Shown here: one piece after another, positions 1 through 7,986 of the stretch
Numbering within the stretch: the first letter of the stretch is position 1
How the letters are laid out: each line of letters opens with the position of its first letter
Assembly (NCBI GenBank): GCA_009845905.1
Contig: VXYS01000006.1
Coordinates: forward strand, 266,266-330,265
DNA length: 64,000 nucleotides
From: Gammaproteobacteria bacterium
Lineage (GTDB): Bacteria; Pseudomonadota; Gammaproteobacteria; Steroidobacterales; Foliamicaceae
Direction: 5' to 3'
Translations under genes and position numbers: made by a program
The notes under the pieces: model-generated
The model's input: the letters and a program-made list of their open reading frames with translations, nothing else
What the model was told of the DNA's origin: nothing
Database searches by the model: none

Positions 1-430
1 GTCGCCGCAGGGTTCTCCGGCCCCGTCATCTCCGCCTTCCCGGCCGGCATCGGGCGCGACCGGATGGGAGTGGCCCACAGGAGGGAGCCTGGACGTCGAG
101 GGCGCGCGGGCGCGGGACGGCGACTACGGCATCCGTATTCTGGGGACGCGCGGTCAGGACATCATGGCCTCCGACGGAGGCAAGATCATGTACGCGGGAG
201 ACGGACTTAAGGCGTACGGACTCCTGGTAATCGTGCAGCATTCCCCGGAGTGGCTGAGCGCCTACGGCCACAACGAGAGGATTCTCGTCAAGGAGGGCGA
301 CGAGGTGCGCGCCGGCCAGCCGATCGCGACGATGGGCGTGGGGCCCGGCAATGCGGCGATGCTGCACTTCGAGATTCGCCGTAACGGCAAGCCGGTCGAG
401 CCCGTTGGCCTGCTGCCTCCGCGCGGCTGA
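1..430 (+). CDS. nlpD: NlpD-like LytM (M23-fold) domain protein, 5'-truncated
   Basis: The reading frame is open from base 2 to the stop at 428-430, so the gene begins outside the window. Only the C-terminal LytM domain is visible. It starts after a Pro/Ser-rich linker with WEWPTGG and contains DGGKIMYAGDGLKAYG, LSAYGHNERILVKEGD and LHFEIRRNGKPVEP. These match the end of NlpD, the outer-membrane lipoprotein that activates the septal amidase AmiC. Active M23 peptidases have an HxxxD motif and HxH. Here the first reads YGIRILG and the last reads MLHFE, so zinc ligands are lost, as in NlpD and EnvC. A regulatory rather than hydrolytic role is therefore inferred. The lipobox and LysM region cannot be seen. 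The usual neighbour rpoS is not downstream; an acyl-CoA ligase follows instead. Confidence 0.72.
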   Translation, partial: SPQGSPAPSSPPSRPASGATGWEWPTGGSLDVEGARARDGDYGIRILGTRGQDIMASDGGKIMYAGDGLKAYGLLVIVQHSPEWLSAYGHNERILVKEGDEVRAGQPIATMGVGPGNAAMLHFEIRRNGKPVEPVGLLPPRG

Positions 431-473
431 CGACCTCCGCCCTTCAAGAGCACCAGCGCGAGGTGGATGGCCC

Positions 474-2087
474 ATGAAAGGTTTGATGATGGACTACCCG
501 CTGACAGTGACCAGCCTGATGCGCCACGTGGAGGCCCAGCACGGCGCCTCGGAGGTCTATTCGCTGACCGTGGAGAATCCCGCGCACCGGACCACCTATG
601 CGGAAATCTTCCGCCGTTGCGCAAAGCTCGCCAATGCCCTCGGGCGCCTGGGGCTGAAGGAGGGCGACCGGGTCGCGACCATGGCCTGGAACGATTACCG
701 GCACATGGAGCTGTACTACGGCATTTCCTGCATGGGTGGCGTCCTGCACACCGTCAATCCGAGACTGTTTCCCGAGCAGCTTCAATACATCGTCAACCAC
801 GCCGAGGACCGTTATCTGTTTGCCGACCCCTTGCTGCTGCCGCTGCTGGAAAAGCTGCACAAGGCCTTGCCGACGGTGGAGGCGTTCGTGCTTCTGTGCT
901 CGAGGGAGGCCATGCCCGAATCTTCCGTTCCGGGGCTGATCAGCTATGAGGAACTGATCGAAGGCGAGAGCGATTCCTTCGACTGGCCGGCACTCGACGA
1001 AAACACGGCCAGTTCCATGTGCTATACCTCGGGCACAACCGGCAATCCCAAGGGCGTGCTGTATTCGCACCGCTCCACGATCCTGCACACCTATGCCAGC
1101 GGTCTGTCCGACGCAATCAATATCAACAGTACCGACAGCGTTTTGCCGGTGGTGCCCATGTTCCACGCCAATTCCTGGGGAGTGGTGTACTGCGCGCCGA
1201 TGGTGGGCGCCAGGCTGGTGCTGCCGGGGCCCAAGGCGGGCGATCCCGAAGCGCTCGTAGCGATGATGAACGGCGAACGGGTGACCACGGCGCTAGGCGT
1301 TCCGACCGTTTGGCTGGGTTTGCTGAATTACCTGGAAGCCACCGGCCAGCACCTGGAAACGGTGCGGGACCTGGTGGTGGGTGGCGCGGCCTGCCCGCGT
1401 TCGATGATGGTGGATTTTGAAGAACGGCACGGAATTCATGTGATTCACGCCTGGGGAATGACCGAAATGAGCCCTCTGGGCAGCGTGAACGCGCCCACTG
1501 CCCGTACCGCCGGCATGGACGCCGAGGCCAGACTGTATCAGCGTCTGAGCCAGGGGCGTGCGCCGTACGGGGTGGAGATGCGGCTGGTCGACGACGACGG
1601 CAAGGAATTGCCGAGAGACGGAAAGGCCGTCGGGCGCCTGCAGGTTCGCGGGCCATGGGTCGCGAACCGTTACTTCCGCACGGAGGAATCGGCGCTTGAG
1701 GATGGCTGGTTCGACACGGGAGACGTCGCCAGCATCGATACGGAAGGATTCATGCGCATCACCGACCGCACCAAGGACCTGATTAAGTCCGGCGGCGAGT
1801 GGATCAGTTCGATCGAGCTGGAAGACGTGGCCATGGCGCATCCCGCCGTGGCCGAGGCGGCGGTGATCGCGACGCCGCACGAGAAATGGTCGGAACGGCC
1901 GCTGCTGATCGTCTGCCTGAAGGAGGACGCGGCGGTCGATGCCGACGCCCTGCTGGCCTGGTTCGAGGGCAAGGTCGCCAGGTGGTGGATACCCGATGCG
2001 GTGGAATTCACCGACGAATTGCCGCACACCGCCACAGGCAAGGTCAGCAAGCTCAAGTTGCGCGAACGATTCGCCGCGGCGGCGTGA
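474..2087 (+). CDS. Fatty acyl-CoA ligase (ANL superfamily, DmdB/FadD type)
   Basis: 537-residue AMP-forming ligase that would activate a carboxylate to its acyl-AMP and then to the CoA thioester in the cytoplasm. The P-loop-like motif YTSGTTGNPKG lies near residue 182, HAWGMTEMSP (A5) near 325, DGWFDTGD (A7) near 409, the hinge DLIKSGGEW near 435 and the catalytic-lysine motif ATGKVSK near 520. Length and motif spacing match the 540-residue medium/long-chain ligases that include 3-methylmercaptopropionate-CoA ligase DmdB. The open frame extends upstream of 474, but ATG 474 follows an AGGTGG ribosome-binding-like stretch and avoids overlap with the preceding gene. A second ATG lies at 486. 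The stop overlaps the next gene's GTG start, suggesting coupling. The exact acyl substrate cannot be told. Confidence 0.88.
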   Translation: MKGLMMDYPLTVTSLMRHVEAQHGASEVYSLTVENPAHRTTYAEIFRRCAKLANALGRLGLKEGDRVATMAWNDYRHMELYYGISCMGGVLHTVNPRLFPEQLQYIVNHAEDRYLFADPLLLPLLEKLHKALPTVEAFVLLCSREAMPESSVPGLISYEELIEGESDSFDWPALDENTASSMCYTSGTTGNPKGVLYSHRSTILHTYASGLSDAININSTDSVLPVVPMFHANSWGVVYCAPMVGARLVLPGPKAGDPEALVAMMNGERVTTALGVPTVWLGLLNYLEATGQHLETVRDLVVGGAACPRSMMVDFEERHGIHVIHAWGMTEMSPLGSVNAPTARTAGMDAEARLYQRLSQGRAPYGVEMRLVDDDGKELPRDGKAVGRLQVRGPWVANRYFRTEESALEDGWFDTGDVASIDTEGFMRITDRTKDLIKSGGEWISSIELEDVAMAHPAVAEAAVIATPHEKWSERPLLIVCLKEDAAVDADALLAWFEGKVARWWIPDAVEFTDELPHTATGKVSKLKLRERFAAAA

Positions 2088-2449
2088 AGCTTCAGCTGGA
2101 AGCCGGGGGCGCGCTCACCGTGCGGTGGTGGCGTCCGGGTGAATTGCGTATCGGCAAGGACGTCTGGCGCGAACCGGTCCTGCTGAGTCCGGACGAGGTG
2201 CGGCCCTGGCCCCTGAAGGACGATGAACCCGTTACGCTGGAGCACCTCGCGCCGCTGATCGAGCACCAGCCCGACGTCATCATCCTGGGCACCGGCGAGA
2301 TACAGCGTTTTCCCGATCACGACATCGGCGGAAAGCTGCTGGTCAGAGGCATAGGGCTCGAGGTCATGGACACGGGCGCCGCCTGTCGCACCTACAACGT
2401 GCTGGCGTCCGAGGGCCGCGCCGTCGCCGCCGCCCTGCGCGTCCGCTAA
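2084..2449 (+). CDS. Mth938-like domain protein (DUF498/NDUFAF3 family)
   Basis: 121-residue protein starting at a GTG inside the stop of the acyl-CoA ligase (GTGA overlap). The sequence has the family hallmarks: a segment with EPVLLSPDEVRPWP, then PDVIILGTGE near residue 66, then a core ending MDTGAACRTYNVLASEGR. These match the Mth938/Xcc1710/NDUFAF3 fold. The mitochondrial member assists respiratory complex I assembly; the bacterial role is not established. No signal peptide or membrane segment is seen, so it is probably cytosolic. It is followed 41 bp later by prfB. Confidence 0.8.
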   Translation: MKLQLEAGGALTVRWWRPGELRIGKDVWREPVLLSPDEVRPWPLKDDEPVTLEHLAPLIEHQPDVIILGTGEIQRFPDHDIGGKLLVRGIGLEVMDTGAACRTYNVLASEGRAVAAALRVR

Positions 2450-2490
2450 CCCGTTGCATCGCAGAGGGGAGTGCCGTACGCTTCGCCGCC

Positions 2491-3586
2491 ATGGAAACGA
2501 CTCAGCTCACGCCGCTGCTTGCCGATCTGGGCGCCCGACTCGAGGCGCTTAGGGGGTACCTTTGATTACGCCGGCAAGGCCCGGCGCCTGAGCGAAGTCG
2601 AAACCGAACTCGCCGACCCTTCCGTCTGGTCCGATACGCAACGCGCCGGCGCGCTGGGACGCGAACGGGCGTCCCTGCAGACCGTTACGCAAACGCTGGA
2701 TCGCCTCGCGGCGGATGCGGGCGAACTGGAGGAACTGTTCGAGCTCGCCCTCGAGGAGCAGGACCAGGCCACGCTGGAAGACGTCGGCGAAGGAGTCCAA
2801 AGGCTTGCGGAGGAAGTGGAAAAGCTGGAGTTCCGCCGCATGTTCGGCGGCGCCAGGGACGGCTCCAACGCGTTTCTTGAGGTCACGGCCGGATCCGGCG
2901 GACACGATGCGCAGGATTTCGCCGAAATGCTGTTGCGCATGTACCTCAAGTTCTGCGAGGCCAACAAGTTCGACGCGCAACTGATCGAGGCTTCCGACGG
3001 CGAGGTCGCCGGAGTCAAGAGCGCCACCGTGCATGTGCGCGGCGATCACGCCTACGGCTGGCTGCGCACCGAGACCGGCGTGCACCGCCTGGTTCGAAAG
3101 TCGCCGTTCGATTCCGGCGCCCGCCGGCACACCTCGTTCGCCAGCGTTTTCGTCTCGCCGGAGATCGAGGAGGAGGCGGAGGTTGAAGTGGATCCCGGCG
3201 ACCTGCGTGTCGACGTTTACCGCGCCAGCGGCGCCGGCGGCCAGCACGTAAACCGCACCGAATCCGCGGTTCGCATTACCCACCAGCCTACGGGCATCGT
3301 CGTGCAGTGCCAGAACGAGCGCTCGCAGCACAAAAACCGGGCCACGGCCATGAAGCAGCTGCGCGCCAAGCTTTTCGAGCTGGCCGAGCGAGAACGGCGT
3401 GCGGAGCAGCAGGCCCTGGAGGACAGCAAGGCCGAAATCGGCTGGGGGAACCAGATCCGCTCGTACGTGCTCGATCAGTCGCGGGTCAAGGACCTGCGCA
3501 CCGGGGTGGAGTCCGGCAACCCGACGGCGGTGCTGAACGGCGCCCTGGGCCCGTTTATCGAGGCGGGCCTCAAGCAGGGGGTCTAG
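2491..3586 (+). CDS. prfB: Peptide chain release factor 2, with programmed +1 frameshift
   Basis: Release factor 2 recognises UGA and UAA stop codons and triggers peptidyl-tRNA hydrolysis. The ATG at 2491 opens a 24-codon frame ending in LRGYL and an in-frame TGA at 2563-2565. The rest continues in the +1 frame from GAT at 2564 (DYAGKARRL...), giving about 364 residues. The joined protein matches RF2: the stop-codon-reading tripeptide SPF near residue 202 and the catalytic GGQ in [14 protein letters not shown] near residue 248. The slippery CTT-TGA preceded by AGGGGG is the classical autoregulatory site. A GTG at 2471 opens the downstream frame without a shift, but its product would lack the conserved N-terminus. 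The 3' end overlaps the convergent permease gene by 17 bp. Confidence 0.96.
2551..2565 (+). promoter_or_regulatory. prfB: prfB programmed +1 ribosomal frameshift site
   Basis: The site contains an internal Shine-Dalgarno-like AGGGGG (2551-2556), a short spacer TAC, and the slippery CTT followed by in-frame TGA (2563-2565). In the known mechanism, low RF2 makes ribosomes pause at UGA, slip +1 on CUU and continue, so RF2 controls its own synthesis. The layout here matches the described Escherichia coli site almost base for base. Confidence 0.95.
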
Positions 3587-4946
3587 TCCGGCGGGTGAGC
3601 CAGACCAGGAGGCCGGCAGCGCCCCAGCCCAGCACGATGCCCCATTCCTGCGGCCAGACCAGGCTGGACGGGCTGAAGGGCATGAACAGACAGAGCAGGC
3701 CGAGGGCTAGCACGATGGCCGATATGCCGACGAAACGCGGATAGCGCAACTTGTAGGGTCGGGGCAGGTCCGGCTGGCTTCGGCGAAGGGCCAGGAACGC
3801 GATCGGAACGAACAGGTAGGCCGCCACGACGGCAAAACTGCCGCAGTTGATCAGCCACACCAGGATCGTCCGCCCGAACAGCGGTGAAATGCAGCTCAGC
3901 AGTCCGATCGCGAGCACGGCGACATAGGGCGTTTTGTGGCGTGGATGAAGCCGCCCGAACACCGCGGGCAGGCTGCCTGATTCGGCCAGGGCGAAGACCA
4001 CGCGGCTGCCGCCGATAATGAAGGCGTTCCAGCTTGTGAGCACGCCGCCGATACCGCCGATCGTGAGCGCCACGCCGGCCCAGGACCCGCCCGCGGCCAC
4101 GGACCAGAGCTTCTTCGCCGCATCCGCCGTAATCAGCCCGTCGCCGGCCAGCTCCTCCGGGGTGAGCGCCACCGCCACCGACCAGGCGATCGCGCCGTAC
4201 CAGGCCACGGCCATGACCAGCGAGACGATCAGCAATCGCCCGATGCGCTTCGGCGGAAGGTCGATCTCCTCGGCCGATTGCGGCAGCACGTCGAATCCGA
4301 CCAGCAGGGCGGGGACCATGATCAGGACGGTGAGAATGCCGGTGGCCGGAATGGCGATTTTCGGTTCCGCCAGTTCGGGCGTGCCGAAACCGGCCGCCCC
4401 CGTGAACAGCACCAGGCCGGAGACGAAGATTGCGACGGTGACGATGCCCTGGACGATTGCCGCGGTTCGGATGCCGACAACGTTGATCCAGGTCATCACG
4501 ACGGCGCCTGCCAGGCCCACGAGAATGAACCCCGCATCGACGGGTGCGCCGGCGACGTGCCAAAGGGCGCCCATACGGATGGCGGGTATCAGGTACTCCA
4601 CCGCGGTCGGCAGCGCCACGGACTCGAAAACGCACACGGTCACGTAGGCCATCAGCAGCGCCCAGGTGCACACGAACGACCATCCGGCCCCCAGACCGGC
4701 GTGCGTGTAGACATGCTCGCCGCCGGCCCGCGGCATCGCGGAGGCCAGCTCGGCATAGGTGAGCGCAATGAACCCGATCACAAGGCCGCCGGCGGCGAAC
4801 GCGATCAATGTTCCGAGACTTCCGGCATTGCCGACCCAGTAGCCGGTCATCAGTATCCAGCTCCAGCCGATCATCGCCCCGAAGGAGAGCATCAGCACGT
4901 CGCGCGTCTTCAGCACGCGCGCAAAGCGAGTCGTTGCGGCTTGCAT
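3570..4946 (-). CDS. APC-family amino acid/polyamine permease
   Basis: 458-residue inner-membrane carrier of the amino acid-polyamine-organocation superfamily. The N-terminus has the TM1 glycine-rich unwinding motif [11 protein letters not shown] near residue 20, then [20 protein letters not shown] near residue 62, typical of APC transporters. Roughly twelve hydrophobic segments follow. The ATG at 4946 is 11 bp downstream of the preceding minus-strand gene, so it is likely the last gene of the run that begins with the TonB receptor at 10497. It would supply the inner-membrane step for whatever that locus uses. An amino acid, amine or related zwitterion is a reasonable but unproven substrate. 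Confidence 0.85.
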   Translation of the reverse strand: MQAATTRFARVLKTRDVLMLSFGAMIGWSWILMTGYWVGNAGSLGTLIAFAAGGLVIGFIALTYAELASAMPRAGGEHVYTHAGLGAGWSFVCTWALLMAYVTVCVFESVALPTAVEYLIPAIRMGALWHVAGAPVDAGFILVGLAGAVVMTWINVVGIRTAAIVQGIVTVAIFVSGLVLFTGAAGFGTPELAEPKIAIPATGILTVLIMVPALLVGFDVLPQSAEEIDLPPKRIGRLLIVSLVMAVAWYGAIAWSVAVALTPEELAGDGLITADAAKKLWSVAAGGSWAGVALTIGGIGGVLTSWNAFIIGGSRVVFALAESGSLPAVFGRLHPRHKTPYVAVLAIGLLSCISPLFGRTILVWLINCGSFAVVAAYLFVPIAFLALRRSQPDLPRPYKLRYPRFVGISAIVLALGLLCLFMPFSPSSLVWPQEWGIVLGWGAAGLLVWLTRRTRPPA

Positions 4947-4957
4947 GTGGACGGGGT

Positions 4958-5236
4958 TCAGGCTTCGGCGCCGGGATCCGCGGGAGTTTTGTCGAGCGCG
5001 CGCGACAGAATGGCCTGGATGAAGGCGTCGCGGTCGCGCAGGATTTCGTCCCGCTGGCCTTCATCGGGCTTCCAGTTGTCGATCTCTTCGCGATCCAGCG
5101 CGCCGCGGCTTTCGAGCACGCGCTCCATCACCTGCAGGCGGTCCCGCGTCACGTACAGCTCCTCGGCCAGACCCATGATGACGTTCATCATGCGGTCCAG
5201 CATCTCGTCGCCCAGCCAGTCGTTTCGTTTCGCCAT
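4958..5236 (-). CDS. Small conserved-looking protein of unknown function
   Basis: 92-residue hydrophilic protein, rich in acidic residues and predicted mostly helical (for example MLDRMMNVIMGLAEELYV and RDRLQVMERVLESRG). There is no signal peptide, cysteine motif or membrane segment. I do not recognise a family. It lies 14 bp downstream of the M24 peptidase stop and 11 bp upstream of the permease start, all on the minus strand, so it is almost certainly co-transcribed. The helical pattern could support dimerisation or a partner-protein role. Reality is supported by tight spacing and an ATG start rather than by homology. Confidence 0.7.
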   Translation of the reverse strand: MAKRNDWLGDEMLDRMMNVIMGLAEELYVTRDRLQVMERVLESRGALDREEIDNWKPDEGQRDEILRDRDAFIQAILSRALDKTPADPGAEA

Positions 5237-5250
5237 CGGGCTCTGTTCGC

Positions 5251-6450
5251 TCAGCAGGGCAGGTGTATCAGTTCGCGGGGCATATCGCAGAGGTATTCGG
5301 GGCCGTTAGGCCCGATCAGCAGGGTGTTCTCATAGTAAATACCGCCGAAACCGATCTCGCACACCTCCATGTCCATGTTCACGACCATGCCTTCCTCCAG
5401 GTCGAAGCCGCTCAGGCCCGGCGAAGCGCTGGGCAGTTCCAGGTGCTCCAGTCCCAGCCCGTGCATGAAGGCGTGGCGGAACCCCTTGATCCCGCCGCGC
5501 TTGCCGACTTCCAGCGCCAGCTTGCGCAGGTCCACCGTGTTCACGCCCGGTCGCATGGCGTCGAAGACGGCTTCCGCGGCGGCGTAGGCGGCGTTCCAGT
5601 AGCGCTTCAGCTTGGCGCTGGGCGCACCCATGACGCAGGTCCGCTGCATGTCGCCGAAGTAGCGTTGCCAGGTCAGCATGGAGTCGAAGCAGAGCTGGTC
5701 GCCCTCGCGAATCGGGTAGTCGTGGTCGTGCCACAGGCCCATGCTCTTGTGGCCCGCGCCGACGTATATACACCAGGGCATGCAGTCCTGCTCGGCCACC
5801 GAGAGGTGCCAGGCGCGGCGAATGTCCGACCACTTGACGCCCACGCCCGCCGCGTCGATGGCGACGCGCAAGGCCTGCTGATTGCGGCGGCCCGCCTCGC
5901 GCATCAGTTCCAGTTCGGCCGGCGTCTTGACCGCCCGGATCATCGTCATCAACTCCGGGCGGTCGAAGCATTGAACGTTTGCCAGTCGTTCGGCGCACAG
6001 CGAGGCCAGGCGCGCGTCATCGAAGCCTAGCCTGCGGTACCCGCCATCGCTTAGCGCCTTGAGGATCGCCTCAACCACGCCCGTGCTGGCCGTGGCGCGC
6101 GTCGCTTCCATCAGCGCCAGCGTCTTGCGGTCGGCTTCCTCGAGTTCCGCTTCCTCGTCCACCGTGTAGTGACTGAAAATGTCGTCGCCCACCTGCGTCT
6201 CATAGACCCGCAGTTCCGGCATCCAGCTCGGGTGCTCGGCCAGATTGGTCAGCTCGACGTCGTGCACGATCAGCGTGGCGGGCCGGTCCTCGGACAGCGG
6301 CAAAATCGCGCAGCCCGCCCACTGGTAGTCGAACAGCCAGTCGGACTCGTAGCCGCTGGCGTAGTAGACGTTGATCGGCTGCACGCACACCAGAGCTTCG
6401 AGGCCCGCTTCCTCCATCCTGGCGCGCGCGCGTTCGAGATTGACGATCAC
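5251..6450 (-). CDS. M24 family metallopeptidase (creatinase/prolidase fold), copy 1
   Basis: 399-residue pita-bread-fold enzyme with an N-terminal creatinase-like domain and a C-terminal dimetal domain. Metal ligands are recognisable: D in CFDSM near 257, D in FGDMQRT near 267, H in MHGLGLEH near 330, E in NMDMEV near 361 and E in YYENTL near 371. Members cleave Xaa-Pro peptides or hydrolyse small C-N bonds (creatinase, ectoine hydrolase), so substrate prediction from fold is weak. I choose the GTG at 6450 because it overlaps the bicupin stop as GTGA; the open frame extends further upstream inside that gene. It is a clear paralogue of the M24 protein at 15535-16740. The pairing with a bicupin occurs twice in this locus. 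Confidence 0.87.
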   Translation of the reverse strand: MIVNLERARARMEEAGLEALVCVQPINVYYASGYESDWLFDYQWAGCAILPLSEDRPATLIVHDVELTNLAEHPSWMPELRVYETQVGDDIFSHYTVDEEAELEEADRKTLALMEATRATASTGVVEAILKALSDGGYRRLGFDDARLASLCAERLANVQCFDRPELMTMIRAVKTPAELELMREAGRRNQQALRVAIDAAGVGVKWSDIRRAWHLSVAEQDCMPWCIYVGAGHKSMGLWHDHDYPIREGDQLCFDSMLTWQRYFGDMQRTCVMGAPSAKLKRYWNAAYAAAEAVFDAMRPGVNTVDLRKLALEVGKRGGIKGFRHAFMHGLGLEHLELPSASPGLSGFDLEEGMVVNMDMEVCEIGFGGIYYENTLLIGPNGPEYLCDMPRELIHLPC

Positions 6451-7256
6451 GCCCAGGGGTGGTTTCGGAGATGCTTGCGGATGAGGTCCATGGACCGCGG
6501 GTTCTCGCTGTAGTCGATACCGAGCAGGCCGTGGGTGAAGCAGAGGTTGACGTTGCCGTTCTTGCTGGCCAGCGGGCCGTGAATGACGCCGGCGGGCCGG
6601 CACAGGTAGCTGCCCACCACCATCGTGTAGCCCGCTTCATCGCCGACTTCGCCGATCAGCACGTCGCCCTGCAGGCAGTAGTTCTCCTCGTAAACGGGGT
6701 GCGATTCCATGCCTTCCGCGTACCAGCCGGGCATCAGGCCGGCCAGGTGCGTGCTGGCCCTCGTTTCCGGGTCCACGTGCAGGACCTTCACGAAGATGCC
6801 GGGGCGAAAGTCCTGCGACGGGTCGCTGGCGTCGAGCGGGTTGTGCCAGTCCATCGCGAAAGAGTCCAGCGACGGGATCGAATCGGGCGCGGAGGAACCT
6901 CGATCGGGTTGAAACTCCGGACCCTCCAGGAAAACGACGAATGCGCGTGCGCCCTCCGGTGATCGCCAGCGGCCTTGCCCGGAGCCGGCCGGGTGGTAGC
7001 AGAAACCGCCGGGCCCGAGCCGGTTTTCGCCCATCTGCAATTCTCCGTCGATGACGAACAGGCGCATCTCCACGGCGCAATTCAGGCCCGGACCGCTGTC
7101 GTAGCCGGGCGGCAGGTCGACCAGTCCGGTAAAGCCGCCACTGGCGGGGTCCCGGGCAAGTGGACGTAGTTGGGCGCCGGACGCGAGGCCCGGCGGGTCC
7201 CACGCGATTGGCGTGACGTCGAGTGCCGCCAGGTTTTCTACGTGTTCCTTGGTCAT
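6447..7256 (-). CDS. Two-domain cupin (bicupin) protein, copy 1
   Basis: 269 residues with two cupin halves. The N half has EMRLFVIDGELQMGENRLGP. The C half has a likely metal site, HPVYEEN, then LQGDVLIGE, then RPAGVIHGP; the conserved H, E and last H are the usual cupin ligands. It is homologous to the bicupins at 12120-12962 and 14656-15519, which share the pattern H-E-GD-RPxGxxHGP. ATG 7256 is chosen because the upstream extension to 7352 is encoded by the inverted repeat. The gene overlaps the M24 peptidase start by 4 bp. Function is unknown: cupins include dioxygenases, isomerases and lyases, so a small-molecule enzyme partnered with the peptidase is inferred. Confidence 0.8.
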   Translation of the reverse strand: MTKEHVENLAALDVTPIAWDPPGLASGAQLRPLARDPASGGFTGLVDLPPGYDSGPGLNCAVEMRLFVIDGELQMGENRLGPGGFCYHPAGSGQGRWRSPEGARAFVVFLEGPEFQPDRGSSAPDSIPSLDSFAMDWHNPLDASDPSQDFRPGIFVKVLHVDPETRASTHLAGLMPGWYAEGMESHPVYEENYCLQGDVLIGEVGDEAGYTMVVGSYLCRPAGVIHGPLASKNGNVNLCFTHGLLGIDYSENPRSMDLIRKHLRNHPWA

Positions 7257-7283
7257 CAATTTGTTTGGCTGAGGAAAACCCCC

Positions 7284-7384
7284 GTCATTTCCTCGTCCCA
7301 CCTTTCTTGAGAGACGCCATCCCTGGCTCGATTCCGCCATCCCTGGCTCCAACGCTCTCCAGAAAGGTGGGACGAGGAAATGAC
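7284..7384. repeat. Long inverted repeat, possible MITE or large hairpin
   Basis: Arms 7284-7313 and 7355-7384 are complementary at 29 of 30 positions; the outer 24 bp are perfect and the only mismatch is T7308/C7360. The 41-base interior holds two direct copies of CGCCATCCCTGGCTC (7315-7329 and 7335-7349). The element fills most of the 141-bp gap between the bicupin and the ureidoglycolate-lyase-like gene, both on the minus strand. It could be a non-autonomous mobile element or a genome-wide extragenic repeat. As RNA it would form a very stable hairpin that might attenuate or process the operon transcript. No poly-T tract follows, so a simple intrinsic terminator is less likely. Confidence 0.8.
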
Positions 7385-7397
7385 TCCCGTATGCGGG

Positions 7398-7949
7398 CTA
7401 GATATCGAACCGCAGGCGTACGCCATGCTGCTTTATCAGGTCCTGTTTCTGTATGTCGGGGCCGCGCACCTCGCCTGTGGCGGGATCGGTGTCGAGCAGG
7501 CTCTGCGTCGCCTCGCGTCTCAGCACGACCACGATATCGGCCTCGTCCTCTACCGCGAACGGGAACTCGTGCCAGGTGCCCACCTTCATGGTGAAACCGG
7601 CCGAGCCGTCGAAGCGATACGCGCGGACCTGGTCGAGGTCCGGCAGGTCCCCGTCCGTGGGCGGCGCCATGACCGCGACAAAAGGCGCGCCGCCCAGCGG
7701 AATGAAGGTCTGGGTGTGCTTGAAATGGCGCTCGATCCAGTGAACCTCGAAGGGCCGGCGCCGCACATGAGCCAGGCTGAGTTCGGTCTGCTCGTCCGAC
7801 CGGAAGTCCACCGGGCGGTAGGTTTGCACCGAGCCCTTGTAGAACTGGATCGGCAAGGGCTTCGCGCCCGGGTGGCGGCCCAGCATTTCCCCGCACGCGG
7901 CCAGGGCCGCGGGCGTGGCTTCCACGAGCGGTACTACGCGGGTTTCCAT
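7398..7949 (-). CDS. Ureidoglycolate lyase-like protein (AllA family, cupin fold)
   Basis: 183-residue protein of the ureidoglycolate lyase family, whose characterised members split ureidoglycolate into glyoxylate and urea during allantoin breakdown. The family core is seen as HWIERHFKHTQTFIPLGG near residue 72 and KVGTWHEFPFAVEDEADIVV near residue 130. ATG 7949 is preferred over the further upstream TTG at 7985. It lies 37 bp downstream of the TonB receptor stop, so it should be co-transcribed. No allantoinase, allantoicase or urease is present nearby, so a role in purine use is not supported by context. A related ureido or glycolate-like intermediate is possible. The long inverted repeat lies directly downstream. 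Confidence 0.8.
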   Translation of the reverse strand: METRVVPLVEATPAALAACGEMLGRHPGAKPLPIQFYKGSVQTYRPVDFRSDEQTELSLAHVRRRPFEVHWIERHFKHTQTFIPLGGAPFVAVMAPPTDGDLPDLDQVRAYRFDGSAGFTMKVGTWHEFPFAVEDEADIVVVLRREATQSLLDTDPATGEVRGPDIQKQDLIKQHGVRLRFDI

Positions 7950-7986
7950 GAGCGTGCTCCGGTACGGTTTTAGCGCAAGCGCCAAG

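Noticed and set aside
444-1166. Long open frame antisense to the acyl-CoA ligase
   Set aside because: It is a GC-rich shadow with Arg/His/Gln-rich, low-complexity composition and no recognisable motif, while the plus strand encodes all ligase motifs.
2471-2490. GTG 2471 as a frameshift-free start for prfB
   Set aside because: It yields an N-terminus unlike RF2, and the TGA/CTT/AGGGGG arrangement fits the known frameshift exactly.
5251-6450. Ectoine hydrolase (DoeA) assignment for the M24 protein
   Set aside because: The metal ligands and fold fit, but the neighbouring deacetylase, aminotransferase and dehydrogenase of ectoine breakdown are absent and the N domain motifs do not clearly match.
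7398-7949. Complete allantoin degradation operon
   Set aside because: Only an AllA-family protein is present; no allantoinase, allantoicase, ureidoglycolate dehydrogenase or urease gene is found in the window.
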